From: Begonia masoniana
Taxonomy: Eukaryota; Streptophyta; Magnoliopsida; Cucurbitales; Begoniaceae
Assembly (NCBI GenBank): GCA_022432975.1
Contig: CM039506.1
Coordinates: 20,773,614-20,837,613 of the forward strand
Length of the DNA: 64,000 nt
Direction of reading: 5' to 3'
How positions within the stretch are numbered: position 1 is the stretch's first letter; each line of letters begins with the position of its first letter. Shown piece by piece: positions 22,620 to 35,705 of the stretch. The notes under the pieces were generated by a model, which did no database searches, was not told where the DNA came from, and saw nothing but the letters and a program-made list of their open reading frames with translations. Position numbers and translations under genes: made by a program.

Positions 22620-23447
22620 ACCATGAGGCCAGTTAGCTATTCGCGATATGTTGGACGAGCCAACGATAGTTTGCTGGACCCATGGTTCGTCATCAGAGTT
22701 CATCGATACGTGCTGGGCGGCACAAAGCTATGTGATCAAGATCGGATGAATGTGGGCAGCGGTCACAGTTTGCTTTCGGTACTTGGCAATGTTATTGTGA
22801 ATAATCCATCCGACATCAATCGATTTACCTTTTAAAATGCAATAAAGCAGCACGGCACGGTCTCTGGTAAATTCAGTCTTTTGGGAGGTCGGCATCAGAT
22901 TGCACCGGATGAGCCTGCACCAGGCTTGAGCATATCGATTCAAGCTGCTCGGGAACAAATAGCGCGGCAATGTATTATCGGATCTGGTGTAAACCCATTG
23001 AGCCCGTCGATGGCCCAACTCGCATAAAATCTCATCATAATTGGGTCCGGCAGCCAGTAATGCTTGGAACTCGTCATCTGGGATGTTTTGCAACCCCAAT
23101 TTTTCATTAATAACTTCAGCGGAGAAATCTATCACTTTGTTGCGGAAGGTGACTGGTGCATCAGTTTTCGAGGCCTTCAGATTAGCATAAAATTCTCGAT
23201 TGACGCTAGCTTTTGCATCACCCCTCAAGACAGCTACTTCCCCCCAATTTCTCCACTGGAGCATTGTCAGGATATCTCCATCACTTCGGTCTGGCTAAAA
23301 TTGTACCTCACAAATTATAGCCTTGTCCGTCAGCATGAATTGTTGATAAAATGTCTTCGCCTGCTCATTGAAGAACGAATGTGGAAACGGACTTGGCCGT
23401 GAAGAGCTGGAGGCACTAGAGGACCCTCTCAAGCGCTTAGAAGTCAT
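22587..23447 (-). pseudogene. E- downstream ORF, mirror of the E+ ORF
   Basis: It has the same start (MTSKRLRGSS) and body as 21660-22520, but with a TAG/TAA-type stop near 23296 (context VQF*PDRS) and another near 22727 (ILIT*LC). It is truncated at the palindrome centre like its partner. Confidence 0.75.
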
Positions 23448-24097
23448 TGGAAAGTCGAAAGATCGGTGTTTGCTTCACAAATAGTCCAAGACCCAGAACC
23501 AATTCTCTAACAGGCAATTTATCAAACAGTTGGTGGGCAGAATTTACTAAGATTGAGCACCGTAATGTTAAACCATCCAACTTCCCCCAAACTCAAGTAT
23601 TAGTCCAAGAAAAAGTCCAGCCGATAACCCTTGAAGACAAATGTAGCGGCCAACGAAATCAACAGCTATTATCAGAATAGTATCCACAGGCAAACGAGGA
23701 AAACCTGGACAGAGACAATAAGCGGCAGAGACAAGCAGCAACGGGGAGCAGCTCGGAGCAGAGAGGTCGGCTGACGGTGGAGAGAGCACTATTACACGGT
23801 GGCGGAGACGGCGGCTGTCGGAGCTCAGAGTGCTGGAGGCGTCGTTGATAAAGGAGAGACCAACACGGTAAAAAGCTTCGACTTTTCACCGTTTACCCCT
23901 CTTTGTATTTTGTATTTTGTATTTTTTTTTTTTTAGAAAACTAAAACATAAAAAAAAAAATTAGTAAAAATACCTTAAGAAAATAGAATAACAACTTAAA
24001 AACTCGACTCGACTGACTCAAAAAAAAAATTCAAATCAATGGGTTACCTCCCACTAACTGCTTGATTTACCGTCTTCAGCCCGACGTCTGGTAGCGT

Positions 24098-25559
24098 TTA
24101 CTCTTCGGGAATGAGTGGAGTGACAGAGGGGCCATTTGGAATATTGCAGCTAAAGTAAGGTTTCACTCGTTTGCCGTTCACCTTGAATGTCGTGTCATCG
24201 ACTCCTCGTAACTCAACAGCTCCATGAGGGAATATTTGCACCACCGTAAAGGGACCCAACCATCTTGACTTTAATTTTCCTGAAAACAATTTCAATCGAG
24301 AGTTAAATAAAAGTACTGTTGTCCCGGTGAAAGGTCTTTTTCCACGATGTGTTTGTCATGCCATGGCTTGGTTTTCTCCTTATATATCTTTGAATTCTCA
24401 TACGCATTGCCTCTAAGTTCATCGAGCTCATTAATTTGCAGGAATCGTTTCTGGCCTGTGGCTGTTAACTCAAAATTCAGCTTCTTCATCGCCCACAAAG
24501 CACGGTGTTCCAATTCAACCGATAAGTGACATGCTTTCCCGAATACCAGCCTATATGGTGACATACCCAGAGGAGTTTTGAATGCGGTTCGGTACGCCTA
24601 TAAAGCATCATCCAACTTGCGAGCCCAGTCTGTTCTTGAATGTGGAATTGTCTTCTCAAGGATTTTCTTCACTTCTCGATTAGAGACTTCGGCCTGCCCG
24701 TTGGATTGGGGATGGTATCCCAACGCCTTGCGATGCTTCACTCCATACTTGTTGACCAATGTTTCAAACTGTCGATTGCAAAAGTGTGTTCCTTCGTCAC
24801 TAATGATAGCTCGAGGTGTCCCAAAACGAGTGAAAATATTTCTCTGCATGAAACGTAAGACCACCTTGCCATCATTGGTTGGCGTTGCTATTGCTTCGAC
24901 CCACTTGGAGACATAATCCACCGCCAGAAGAATGTATTTGTTGTTATACGACGACAGAAACGGCCCCATAAAATCAATACACCATACATCAAATAGCTCA
25001 ACCTCCAAGATGTTCGTCAAAGGCATCTCATTACGGCGGGAAATATTACCGGTCCATTGACATCGATCACAGGCTACACAAACGCATAGGCATCTTTAAA
25101 CAAGGTGGGCCAGTAGAACCCACACTGAAGTATCTTTGCTGCTGTCCATTTGCCACCAAAGTGTCCGGCACATTCCAACGAATGACAGTGTGTTAATCCA
25201 GATATTACTTCACCTTCCGTGATACAACGTCTGATAACTTGATCTGCACAGTGTTTGTATAAAATCGGCTCTTCCCAATAAAATCGCTTGACATCGGCGA
25301 AAAATTTCTTCTTTTGGTGATGCGATAAATCAGTTGGGATGACCCCTCCGGCGAGAAAATTCACATAATCAGCATACCATGGTAACACGTCGATGGCAAT
25401 GATCTTTTCATCAGGAAAATCTTCAGCTATTTGGACTTCACTATCTGAGACATGAGTTCGTGTTTCCAATCGAAATAGGTGATCGGCAACCAAATTCTCC
25501 GTGCCTTTTTTGTCTTTAATCACAATATCAAACTCTTACAGGAGTAAGACCCAGCGAAT
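24098..25559 (-). pseudogene. E- RNase H end and integrase, frameshifted
   Basis: It begins at the [13 protein letters not shown] end of RNase H and continues through the HSLECAGHFGG and CDRCQ zinc-binding region and the catalytic [17 protein letters not shown] and GQAEVSNRE segments. It ends in PLIPEE at 24098. Frameshifts lie near 25070, 24595 and 24295. It lacks the three stop codons of E+. Confidence 0.8.
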
Positions 25560-25562
25560 TGC

Positions 25563-25670
25563 TGATTGAATCCCATCCATGGATGACATGGCATAGTCCA
25601 ACAAAGTCAGTCTTCCGACTCCTGCCACTTCACCCATTTGCTGTAGATCTGTGTTTTGATCCTCTGCCAT
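25563..25670 (-). pseudogene. E- gag N-terminal fragment fused to RNase H
   Basis: MAEDQNTDLQQMG at 25670 is followed by LTLLDYAMSSMDGIQSAI, the usual start of Athila-type gag. It is then joined in frame to IRWVLLL of RNase H. The shared bases at the join (CAATTCGCTGGG on the minus strand) suggest an end-joining deletion of most of gag, protease and RT. Confidence 0.65.
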
Positions 25671-25860
25671 AATTGCTTGTCTTGTTTCCCTTCGATTTCG
25701 GCAACAGGTTCGTTCAATTTCAGCGTCGAGAGGGATTAGGTTGGCAGTACCAAACTTTCGCATAAACCTGCAGGGAGCAAATAATGCGATTGAAGCTTAA
25801 AATAAAAAAATTTCAAATATAAACTAAAATCAAATAATTCAGTAATAACAAAATTAGATT

Positions 25861-25877
25861 CCCCGGCAATGGCACCA
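25861..25877 (-). other. E- primer binding site (tRNA-Asp-like)
   Basis: The minus strand reads TGGTGCCATTGCCGGGG, close to TGGCGCCGTTGCCGGGG, the tRNA-Asp site usual in Athila/Tat elements. It lies six bases from the LTR end at 25884. Confidence 0.75.
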
Positions 25878-27050
25878 AAAACTTGTTGCGAAAAGTTACA
25901 CGCAAGTGCACGTGACACAAAAGTAGTAGAGTGTTTGTAAGCATGAGTGTCGGTCCCACGAGGAATAATTATGTTAAATATTGAATGTCTAATTTTGAGC
26001 TTAATTTGAAAATAAAACAATATGTTGATGATTTTGGATTTTTAAACTAAAATAATTCAAGCAAAATAAATTGAACAATCTAAAATAATAGAATTGAATA
26101 TAGAATGTTAAAGATTACGTGATGAGAAAATTTCCAGGGTTTCGATTTCACTTAACTAATCCTATTTAGTAAACCTAATTCAAGTAATTTATTTCTATTC
26201 CCTCGTATTGATGGTTGTTTCACTATATTATTTATTAAACTCTCTCGAGTATTAGCAAAGTTACTCAATTGATTCGTTATTACCTCTCGGTCTCTAACCC
26301 TACAATCAATTGAATACATTAACAGCAAGAAATTGAATTACCACTCAAACGCCCTAACTATCTCTAGTCTAGAGTCCTTTACGAGACAAAATATTCAATG
26401 CACAGTTAAATTCTCCGCTCTGGCATCCCGAATTAACCCTAAAATTATTAGTTTTTGGTGATCAAGCTGTAACGCCCCCGAACCCACCCTGGCTCGGAGC
26501 GCTACTTTGCTAACCAATCCCACATTAAAACCTCATATCAAAATAAACCTAACACCCTAGGATTTAAAACTAAATCTCCTGAAACTCTTTACGTCATACC
26601 TAGCTGCCTAAACTCTTCCCCTTAATTCTAACCTTTAAGCACCACGGCATCCTTTCCGAAAATTTCGGCAAAGTAACGCCTGAAAATGGCGCCTCCCAAA
26701 ATGCTAAGTACCTGCAATAAATCAATCTCCAAACAGTTCCAGAATACTCCTAACCAACCAACTATCCAGCATACGGCATGAGAAATCTCCAAATAGCAGT
26801 AAAGAGTTAAACTAAAATATTAACAACCCTAATTGAAGAAAGACAACAATATAGGGCAACATATCACCCTTAACCTAACTATATACAACAACAGACATCT
26901 TCAATACGCTATCAAAATACAAAGTCCACATCTCCGAAGACCATGGTGGAGTCGCCCCGACAATTGCCCGCACCGGCATACAGCGTACATCAACGACTGC
27001 GTCCCAATCCTGGCTTTCTTCGTAGCTCTAACCTGTACTCCTGTCGTCAC

Positions 27051-28748
27051 CTACACCACAGAACACACACACACGTAAGCTTACGCTTAGCAAGTAGGGA
27101 GTAACGAATGAGACAACAATACAATGCAATCAACCTAACCCATGCAGTTTCTACCACTCAGTTGTGTTTATTTGTTGTTCGTTGCTTTAGATCGTTTCAT
27201 AAGCCGTGTGAATCGGGTAAGCTCACATCCTATAATCAAGGACGGCCACTAGCTCACATCCCGTAATAGTACAGGACGGCCATTAGCTCACATCCCGAGG
27301 CGGCCATTCCCTGAATCACCAGAGCAAGACTAGATAGCTCTCATCCTATAACCGTCTGGGATGGCCATGCATAATCTCCCTCGTCGATCGTAGAATCCTA
27401 TAACCGTCTAGGAATTCATACTCACGACCTTTACGTATTTTAGCCAACCCTTCATAGAGTTCCCTTCGGGGTGCCACTGCAAGCACCGTATCCCGACAAG
27501 GCACACTATTCCAGATCTCGTATTTTAGCCGGTCTCTCATAGAGTTTCCTTCGGGGTGCCCTGCAAGCACCGCTGCAAGCACCGTATCCCGACAAGGCAC
27601 ACTATTTGAGATCTCAAGTTCCCTTCGGGGTGCCACTGCAAGCACCGTATCCCGACAAGGCACACTATTTGAGATCTCAAGTTCCCTTCGGGGTGCCACT
27701 GCAAGCACCGTATCCCGACAAGGCACACTATTTGAGATCTCAAGTTCCCTTCGGGGTGCCACTGCAAGCACCGTATCCCGACAAGGCACACTATTTGAGA
27801 TCTCAAGTTCCCTTCGGGGTGCCACTGCAAGCACCGTATCCCGACAAGGCACACTATTTGAGATCTCAAGTTCCCTTCGGGGTGCCACTGCAAGCACCGT
27901 ATCCCGACAAGGCACACTATTTGAGATCTCAAGTTCCCTTCGGGGTGCCACTGCAAGCACCGTATCCCGACAAGGCACACTATTTGAGATCTCAAGTTCC
28001 CTTCGGGGTGCCACTGCAAGCACCGTATCCCGACAAGGCACACTATTTGAGATCTCAAGTTCCCTTCGGGGTGCCACTGCAAGCACCGTATCCCGACAAG
28101 GCACACTATTTGAGATCTCAAGTTCCCTTCGGGGTGCCACTGCAAGCACCGTATCCCGACAAGGCACACTATTTGAGATCTCAAGTTCCCTTCGGGGTGC
28201 CACTGCAAGCACCGTATCCCGACAAGGCACACTATTTGAGATCTCAAGTTCCCTTCGGGGTGCCACTGCAAGCACCGTATCCCGACAAGGCACACTATTT
28301 GAGATCTCAAGTTCCCTTCGGGGTGCCACTGCAAGCACCGTATCCCGACAAGGCACACTATTTGAGATCTCAAGTTCCCTTCGGGGTGCCACTGCAAGCA
28401 CCGTATCCCGACAAGGCACACTATTTGAGATCTCAAGTTCCCTTCGGGGTGCCACTGCAAGCACCGTATCCCGACAAGGCACACTATTTGAGATCTCAAG
28501 TTCCCTTCGGGGTGCCACTGCAAGCACCGTATCCCGACAAGGCACACTATTTGAGATCTCAAGTTCCCTTCGAAACATCCGGCCCGAGGCTATAAAGCAT
28601 TTCACACTATGATGCAAGTCGCACAAATACTTAACCAGACCAAACAAAGCAAAGCAATCAACCAACAATGAAGACAAACAAATAACAAACAACAACCCTA
28701 CCGTTCCGTGGTGTAGGCCCGAAGGCAAAACAAACGTCCTCTACTTAC
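27051..28748 (-). other. Putative LTR intron in H, enlarged by the 63-bp array
   Basis: On the minus strand CAG|GTAAGTAG (donor at 28748) and GGTGTAG|GTGACG (acceptor at 27051) bound the interval, with TTGCTAAGCGTAAGC before the acceptor. The 63-bp array lies entirely inside. Confidence 0.45.
27600..28571. repeat. 63-bp tandem array, about 15.5 near-identical copies
   Basis: The unit contains CAAGTTCCCTTCGGGGTGCC, CTGCAAGCACCGTATCCCG and ACAAGGCACACTATTTGAGA. Imperfect founder units lie just left (27455-27599). The copies look identical, so expansion is recent. Because 63 is a multiple of three and the unit lacks stops in several frames, long artificial ORFs appear on both strands. Confidence 0.95.
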
Positions 28749-29680
28749 CTGAACTCTTGCACCACACTTACTCGCTTTGGCTACGTAGATTTTCCCACTC
28801 GGTAACCTATCACAATCACAAAAGTCACTTAAGCATCACAATTCACTTCTCACGAATATTTAAGCTAATTCTAACTACAATTATTCAAACTTCATTCAAA
28901 TTAAACCTACATTCACCAACTTACTCTCAAACTATTATTTTTAGCCTAATCCAATGAAAGCCTAACTAAATGGGCCACCAATTTGGGTTCGGTAAAAACC
29001 GACCCGAACTTCAAACGCGCGTAACTTTTGCGTCGGATATCGGAATTGAACGATTCAAGCGGCCACGTACTCCTCTACTAACCTATTTTAACCTGCCAAA
29101 AGGAATTTGAAAACAAACGACCCGAACTAGGTCAAATATCACAAAACCCGAACTGCCCCTTTTACCCGGAAAATTCCCTTTTCCAATTTTCCATCAATTA
29201 TCAACCAATTCCTCACCAATCAACCATATCTAGCCTCAATTAACATAAACTAACCAAAAATCCCGAGATTTCAAGCAAAACCCGAAATGCCCCAAAGAGG
29301 GCTTTCTAAATTTCGCCCAATTCGGGCTCCTCACAACCAGACGACAAAAGCCGGTCCAAGGGTCGGCGAACCCACGCCGGAAACACCCAAAATCGGCCGG
29401 TGATCGGAGCTCTAGCAGCTCGGCGATCCACGGCCTCGAACAGAGAAGAAAACAGGGGAAAACCGAGTCTCACCTGCCGGTTCATGCGCGGAAACAACCG
29501 AAGCCCGCTCGCCGCCGTTGTCTGGCCGGAGAATGTCGGAAACCGCGGTGGTTTTGGCCGGAGATCGCCTTCCGTCGCACTCCCCTTCTCCCTGCCCTCG
29601 TTGGCCTTCGCGTGCTCAAACACAGAATGGCTTCGAGCCATTCTGTGTTTTAATACACTTTTATTATTTATTTTTTTAAT

Positions 29681-30203
<523 letters not shown>

Positions 30204-30848
30204 ATAAAATAACATTAATAAACTAAGATTACCATTATGCCCTTCCAAAATTTCCGTTAAATCTCGTTCTTAACTTATAAACTTTCGTCAATTGACCATC
30301 ACCCCGTACCCGGCTTAATTCTCCACTGGGAATACCCGAATAGAAATTAATAAACCATTCACTTTTCTTTTAATTTAATTAAAACAATTATTTATTAAAC
30401 AATTACCTATCATTTTATTTCCCTAAAAAAAAAATCTCGGGTGTTACACAAGCAAACCTAAGTATTAAGTTCAGAATATATTACTCAACACGGAAAAGAA
30501 TAAGAAAATTCTAAACTTGAATAAGAAAATAAATATTCATAACACAGTTACGTCGAACCCTAGAATTGAAAGTTTAGTTCATGATAAAGTTAAAGAAAAC
30601 TACAGAGAAAATAAAGTAGTTCATGCTAGAAGAGAAGAGAAGAAAAGAAGAAAGAAAAAACTGTGCAATTTCTGTTGAATTCGGCCGTTCCTCGCCAAGT
30701 GATTCGATCCGGCCTCCGATGTTTCCGTTCGGTTTTTCTCTCTCTCTCGTCGTTCTTTTTACTTGCCTCCTGGTCAGACTTTTATCTTTTCTCGATTTAG
30801 GGCCGCGGTCCATTAATCAACGGTCGAGATCAACCCGATCAATCAATT

Positions 30849-31210
30849 GAAAAATTGGATATTAATGTTTTCTCGCAATCACGATCGATCGCAATATTAT
30901 CACGATCGATCGTGATCGCACGACGCTTAGGCATGATATCTCTGCTGATCACGATCGATCGAGGTTCAAGGCCCGATCGATCGGGCCGCCTCTGGATTTT
31001 TGGTAAACTTTAGTTCGCATCACGATCGATCGAGGTTCAAAGCCCGATCGATCGGGCTGGCTCTGGAATTCTGAAGAAAAATTCTCTCGATCATGATCGA
31101 TCGAGGTTCAAAGCCCAATCGATCAGGCACGGTCTTGAATTCTGCACGAAAATCTCCTCGGATCACGATCGATCGCAGTAGGATCACGATCGATCGTGAT
31201 CGCCTTTTCT
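30849..31210. repeat. GATCGATC palindrome cluster in E- LTR
   Basis: Repeated pairs such as TCACGATCGATCGAGG and GCCCGATCGATCGGGC. This is the mirror of 31740-32031. The part at 30873-30920 holds the one or two ancestral units of the 21-bp repeat. Confidence 0.85.
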
Positions 31211-31390
31211 TCTTTGCTTCCTTTTTTGTCTTTATTTCCTAATTTCGAACCAATTCCGCCATTACCTGTTAAAACTCAACTTATCTGCACAATCTCACCA
31301 ACAACATCAAATAAACTCAAACACTAGAGGAAAAACTAATCGAAACAAGAATGAAAAGCACGAATAAGTGTGCAAAATACACACTTATTA

Positions 31391-31550
31391 GTATACTTGT
31401 GTCAATCTGAGACGATTTATTGAAATTTGCAATCTAGATTGTTTGATCATAATGTCTTGGCTTGTCTTTTTGATTGAGGATGGGGATATAACTTTAATTC
31501 TGTCGATTTCTTTTCGCTTGAGGACAAGCTTTCGTTCAAGTTTGGGGGTG
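31391..31550 (+). other. E+ 3' non-coding end with polypurine tract
   Basis: The sequence GAGGACAAGC, then TTCGTTCAAGTTTGGGGGTG, directly before the LTR at 31551 is the usual Athila 3' end. It starts exactly where the E- LTR ends. Confidence 0.75.
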
Positions 31551-34043
31551 TGATAAGTGTGTATTTTGCAAACTTATTCGTGCTTTTCATTCTTGTTTCG
31601 ATTAGTTTTTCCTCTAGCGTTTGAGTTTATTTGATGTTGTTGGTGAGATTGTGCAGGTAAGTTGAGTTTTAACAGAAAAAGGCGGAATTGGTTCGAAATT
31701 AGGAAATAAAGACAAAAAAGGAAGCAAAGAAGAAAAGGCGATCACGATCGATCGTGATCCTACTGCGATCGATCGTGATCCGAGGAGATTTTCGTGCAGA
31801 ATTCCAGACCGTGCCCGATCGATCGGGCTTTGAACCTCGATCGATCGTGATCAAGAGAATTTTTCTTCAGAATTCCAGAGCCAGCCCGATCGATCGGGCT
31901 TTGAACCTTGATCGATCGTGATGCGAACTAAAGTTTACCAAAAATCCAGAGGCGGCCCGATCGATCGGGCCTTGAACCTCGATCGATCGTGATCAGCAGA
32001 GATATCATGCCAAAGCGTCGCGCGATCACGATCGATCGTGATAATATTGCGATCGATCGTGATAATATTGCGATCGATCGTGATAATATTGCGATCGATC
32101 GTGATAATATTGCGATCGATCGTGATAATATTGCGATCGATCGTGATAATATTGCGATCGATCGTGATAATATTGCGATCGATCGTGATAATATTGCGAT
32201 CGATCGTGATAATATTGCGATCGATCGTGATAATATTGCGATCGATCGTGATAATATTGCGATCGATCGTGATAATATTGCGATCGATCGTGATAATATT
32301 GCGATCGATCGTGATAATATTGCGATCGATCGTGATAATATTGCGATCGATCGTGATAATATTGCGATCGATCGTGATAATATTGCGATCGATCGTGATA
32401 ATATTGCGATCGATCGTGATAATATTGCGATCGATCGTGATAATATTGCGATCGATCGTGATAATATTGCGATCGATCGTGATAATATTGCGATCGATCG
32501 TGATAATATTGCGATCGATCGTGATAATATTGCGATCGATCGTGATAATATTGCGATCGATCGTGATAATATTGCGATCGATCGTGATAATATTGCGATC
32601 GATCGTGATAATATTGCGATCGATCGTGATAATATTGCGATCGATCGTGATAATATTGCGATCGATCGTGATAATATTGCGATCGATCGTGATAATATTG
32701 CGATCGATCGTGATAATATTGCGATCGATCGTGATAATATTGCGATCGATCGTGATAATATTGCGATCGATCGTGATAATATTGCGATCGATCGTGATAA
32801 TATTGCGATCGATCGTGATAATATTGCGATCGATCGTGATAATATTGCGATCGATCGTGATAATATTGCGATCGATCGTGATAATATTGCGATCGATCGT
32901 GATAATATTGCGATCGATCGTGATAATATTGCGATCGATCGTGATAATATTGCGATCGATCGTGATAATATTGCGATCGATCGTGATAATATTGCGATCG
33001 ATCGTGATAATATTGCGATCGATCGTGATAATATTGCGATCGATCGTGATAATATTGCGGAGAAAACATTAATATCCGAATTTTCAATTGATTGATCGGG
33101 TTGATCTCGGCCGTTGATTGATGGACCGCGGCCCTAAATCGAGAAAAGATAAAAGTCTGACCAGGAGACAAGTAAAAAGAACGACGAGAGAGAGAGAAAA
33201 ATCGAACGGAAACATCAGAGGCCGGATCGAAGCACTTGGCGAGGAACGGCCGAATTCAACGAAAATTTCACAGTTTTTTCTTTCTTCTTTTCTTCTCTTC
33301 TCTTCTAGTATGAACTACTTTATTTTCTCTGTAGTTTTCTTTAACTTTATCATGAACTAAACTTTCAATTCTAGGGTTTCGACGTAACTGTGTTATGAAT
33401 ATTTATTTTTCTTAATTCAAGTTTTGAATTTTCTTATTCTTTTCCGTGTTGAATAATATATTCTGAACTTAATACTTAGATTTGCTTGATCACCAAAAAC
33501 TAAGAATTTTAGAGTTAATTCGGGATGCGAGAGCGGAGAATTTAACTGTGCATTTAATATTTTGCCTCAAAAAGACTCTAGACTAGAGATAGTTAGGGCG
33601 TTTGAGTGGTAATTCAATTTCTTGCTCTTAATGTATTCAATTGATTGTAGGGTTAGAGACTGAGAGGTAATAACGCATCAATTGAGTAAGTTTGCTAATA
33701 CTCGAGAGAGTTTAATAAATAATATAGTAAAACAACCATCAATACGAGGGAATAGAAATAAATTACTTGAATTAGGTTTACTAAATAGGATTAGCTAAGT
33801 GAAATCGAAACTCTGTAAATTTTCTCATCACGTAATCTTTAACATTCTATATTCAATTCTATTATTTTAGATTGTTCAATTTATTTTGCTTGAATTATTT
33901 TAGTTTAAAAATCCAAAATCATCAATATATTGTTTTATTTTCAAATTAAGCTCAAAATTAGACATTTATTATTTAACATAATTATTCCTCGTGGGACCGA
34001 CACTCGTGCTTATACACACTCTACTACTTTTGCGTCACGTGCA
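31551..34043 (+). repeat. E+ 3' LTR with expanded 21-bp array
   Basis: It starts TGATAAGTGTG and ends at CACGTGCA, 23 bases short of the end seen in E-. Apart from the array (32032-33059) it mirrors the E- LTR. Confidence 0.85.
32032..33059. repeat. 21-bp tandem array, about 49 copies, in E+ LTR
   Basis: The unit is GATAATATTGCGATCGATCGT with no visible variation. Each unit has the palindrome CGATCGATCG, so the array can form many small hairpins. Long ORFs here are artefacts of a period divisible by three. Confidence 0.96.
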
Positions 34044-35461
34044 ATATAGCACCTCCAGTGGTTAGACAGCCCACACCATCTGAAGGGAGGGAAACACGCT
34101 CACCACGGAACGCCAGGTCTGAACCTCATCCCCGATAACCCCATGTGATGGTTGTTTACTATGATACTTTACTTGCCTTTACATGCATGTTCTTTTCATG
34201 AAATTCGTGCATAAATTCATTTTCATGATGTTTTAAAACCATGATGCGTGAACAGTTCAATATAACATAAAGTGAACAATCACATGTGTACCATCAAGAC
34301 GATAAACAAACACATATGTACCATCAAGATGATAAACAAACAGCATATGAAAACAACTAATCCTAACTACCCAAACCAAAACGATTTAAACAAACAAATC
34401 CCCAAGGTTCCTTGAGACGACTTCGATGTACGGTGTAGGCCAATCAACCAGAGTAAGTCACGAGAACTTACCTCTTGTCCGTTGCAGCTCAAGCTCTGTC
34501 CACGAGCGTTGTTCACCTAGGCAATTTCACCAAATTGTCGTTAAAACGAGCTTAAACAATTTAATGTCCAAACTAACAAAATCCTTAACTAAGGAAATTC
34601 CTAAAATCTTAACTTAACTAATCGAAGCGTAAAACAAACGATTAACGCTCGATAGTTCAAAACCACAATTGACGAGTTTTCCTAAAAACCCGAAAATCCT
34701 CAAATTTTAACTTTTTCACAAATCAATTTTATTTCGTCCAATAACGTTTAATACATCCTTTAAATCCTTAAACACGGCAAATTTATAAATTTCGAACCCT
34801 AAATCGCATTTTTAACAAAACCCTAATCGTATAACCTAAACGTATAACTTTCTAAAAACTGAAAACTAACGCTCTAAAACTATAGATTCATACCTAGAGC
34901 GTCGATTGGAGGAGAAAGCGTGAAGAACGGAGGACAAACGGAGGAAGAACGGAGGTCGGAACGTTGAGTCGCCGTGAGAGAACAGAGAAGGCTGAGAGGA
35001 AAAGAAAACAAAGAAGGTCTCTGGCATGAAAATGGTGAAGGAAGAAGAAGGGTTTGAGTTTTAATTAAAAATTGACTTTGCAAATTACCATTTTGCCCTT
35101 TCTTTGATTTTCTATTTGTTTCGTCCTTTGTTTCGTTAATTGGCTAGCGATGCAGTTTCACCAAATCTCCTTATTTCATCTATAAATCCAACTTATTATC
35201 TGGGTTCTATTAAAACTGTCTGTTTGCAAATCGAACCTCGTTTACTATTTTTACTAAAACGTCCTTTATATTACGAGAAACGTAATTACTCGAAATATAG
35301 CGTTATTATTCCGAAAATTCTCGTAATTTCCTTAAAATTCCTATTAATCGTTAGGATCCTAATAAAGCTCTCTGCTCGCAAAACAGACTTGATTTAACAT
35401 AATTACAAAAATGCCATCACATAATATAATATTAATATTCCGTACAAGCCGTGTATTACAT
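34044..35461 (-). repeat. C1 LTR, right piece
   Basis: 34046-34470 repeats 14409-14833, including the donor-like site at 34471. The rest runs to the C1 terminus. It has no supported gene; the ORF at 35140-35397 has no known domain. Confidence 0.7.
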
Positions 35462-35705
35462 ACTATTTAGAACCAACAGAGCATCATTATCAGAAAGGTC
35501 TCAAAATGAATTCGAAACATTAAAACTACCATTGTCATAAAAACTCTCAACATACTTAATAGAATCATGGTTCACTAAACCTTCTCATCCACTGACACCA
35601 GTTAATCCGCCTCATCAGTTTACCAGGCCGAAGCATGAATGTGCTCCTTCAACCCCATCTATTCATCTGTGCACTCAGGGAAATCACCTGCAGTATCCTC
35701 AACAC

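Larger units (their letters stand above)
19553..25559. repeat. Large inverted repeat: E+ and E- arms with a 66-bp spacer
   Basis: The left arm, 19553-22520, reads RNase H to the downstream ORF on plus. The right arm, about 22587-25559, is its reverse complement. The arms are about 3 kb with scattered differences. The central spacer, 22521-22586, is not palindromic. Confidence 0.9.

Noticed and set aside
27346..28728. Long ORFs on both strands (460, 341 and 329 codons)
   Set aside because: They are a by-product of a 63-bp tandem array whose period is a multiple of three; the peptides are pure repeats with no known domain.
31989..33171. Long ORFs of 344-381 codons with repeated DRDNIAI, IILRSIV or YYHDRSQ units
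   Set aside because: They come from the 21-bp array. No start context, domain or codon signal supports a gene.
35140..35397. 85-codon ORF
   Set aside because: It lies inside the C1 LTR and shows no domain.
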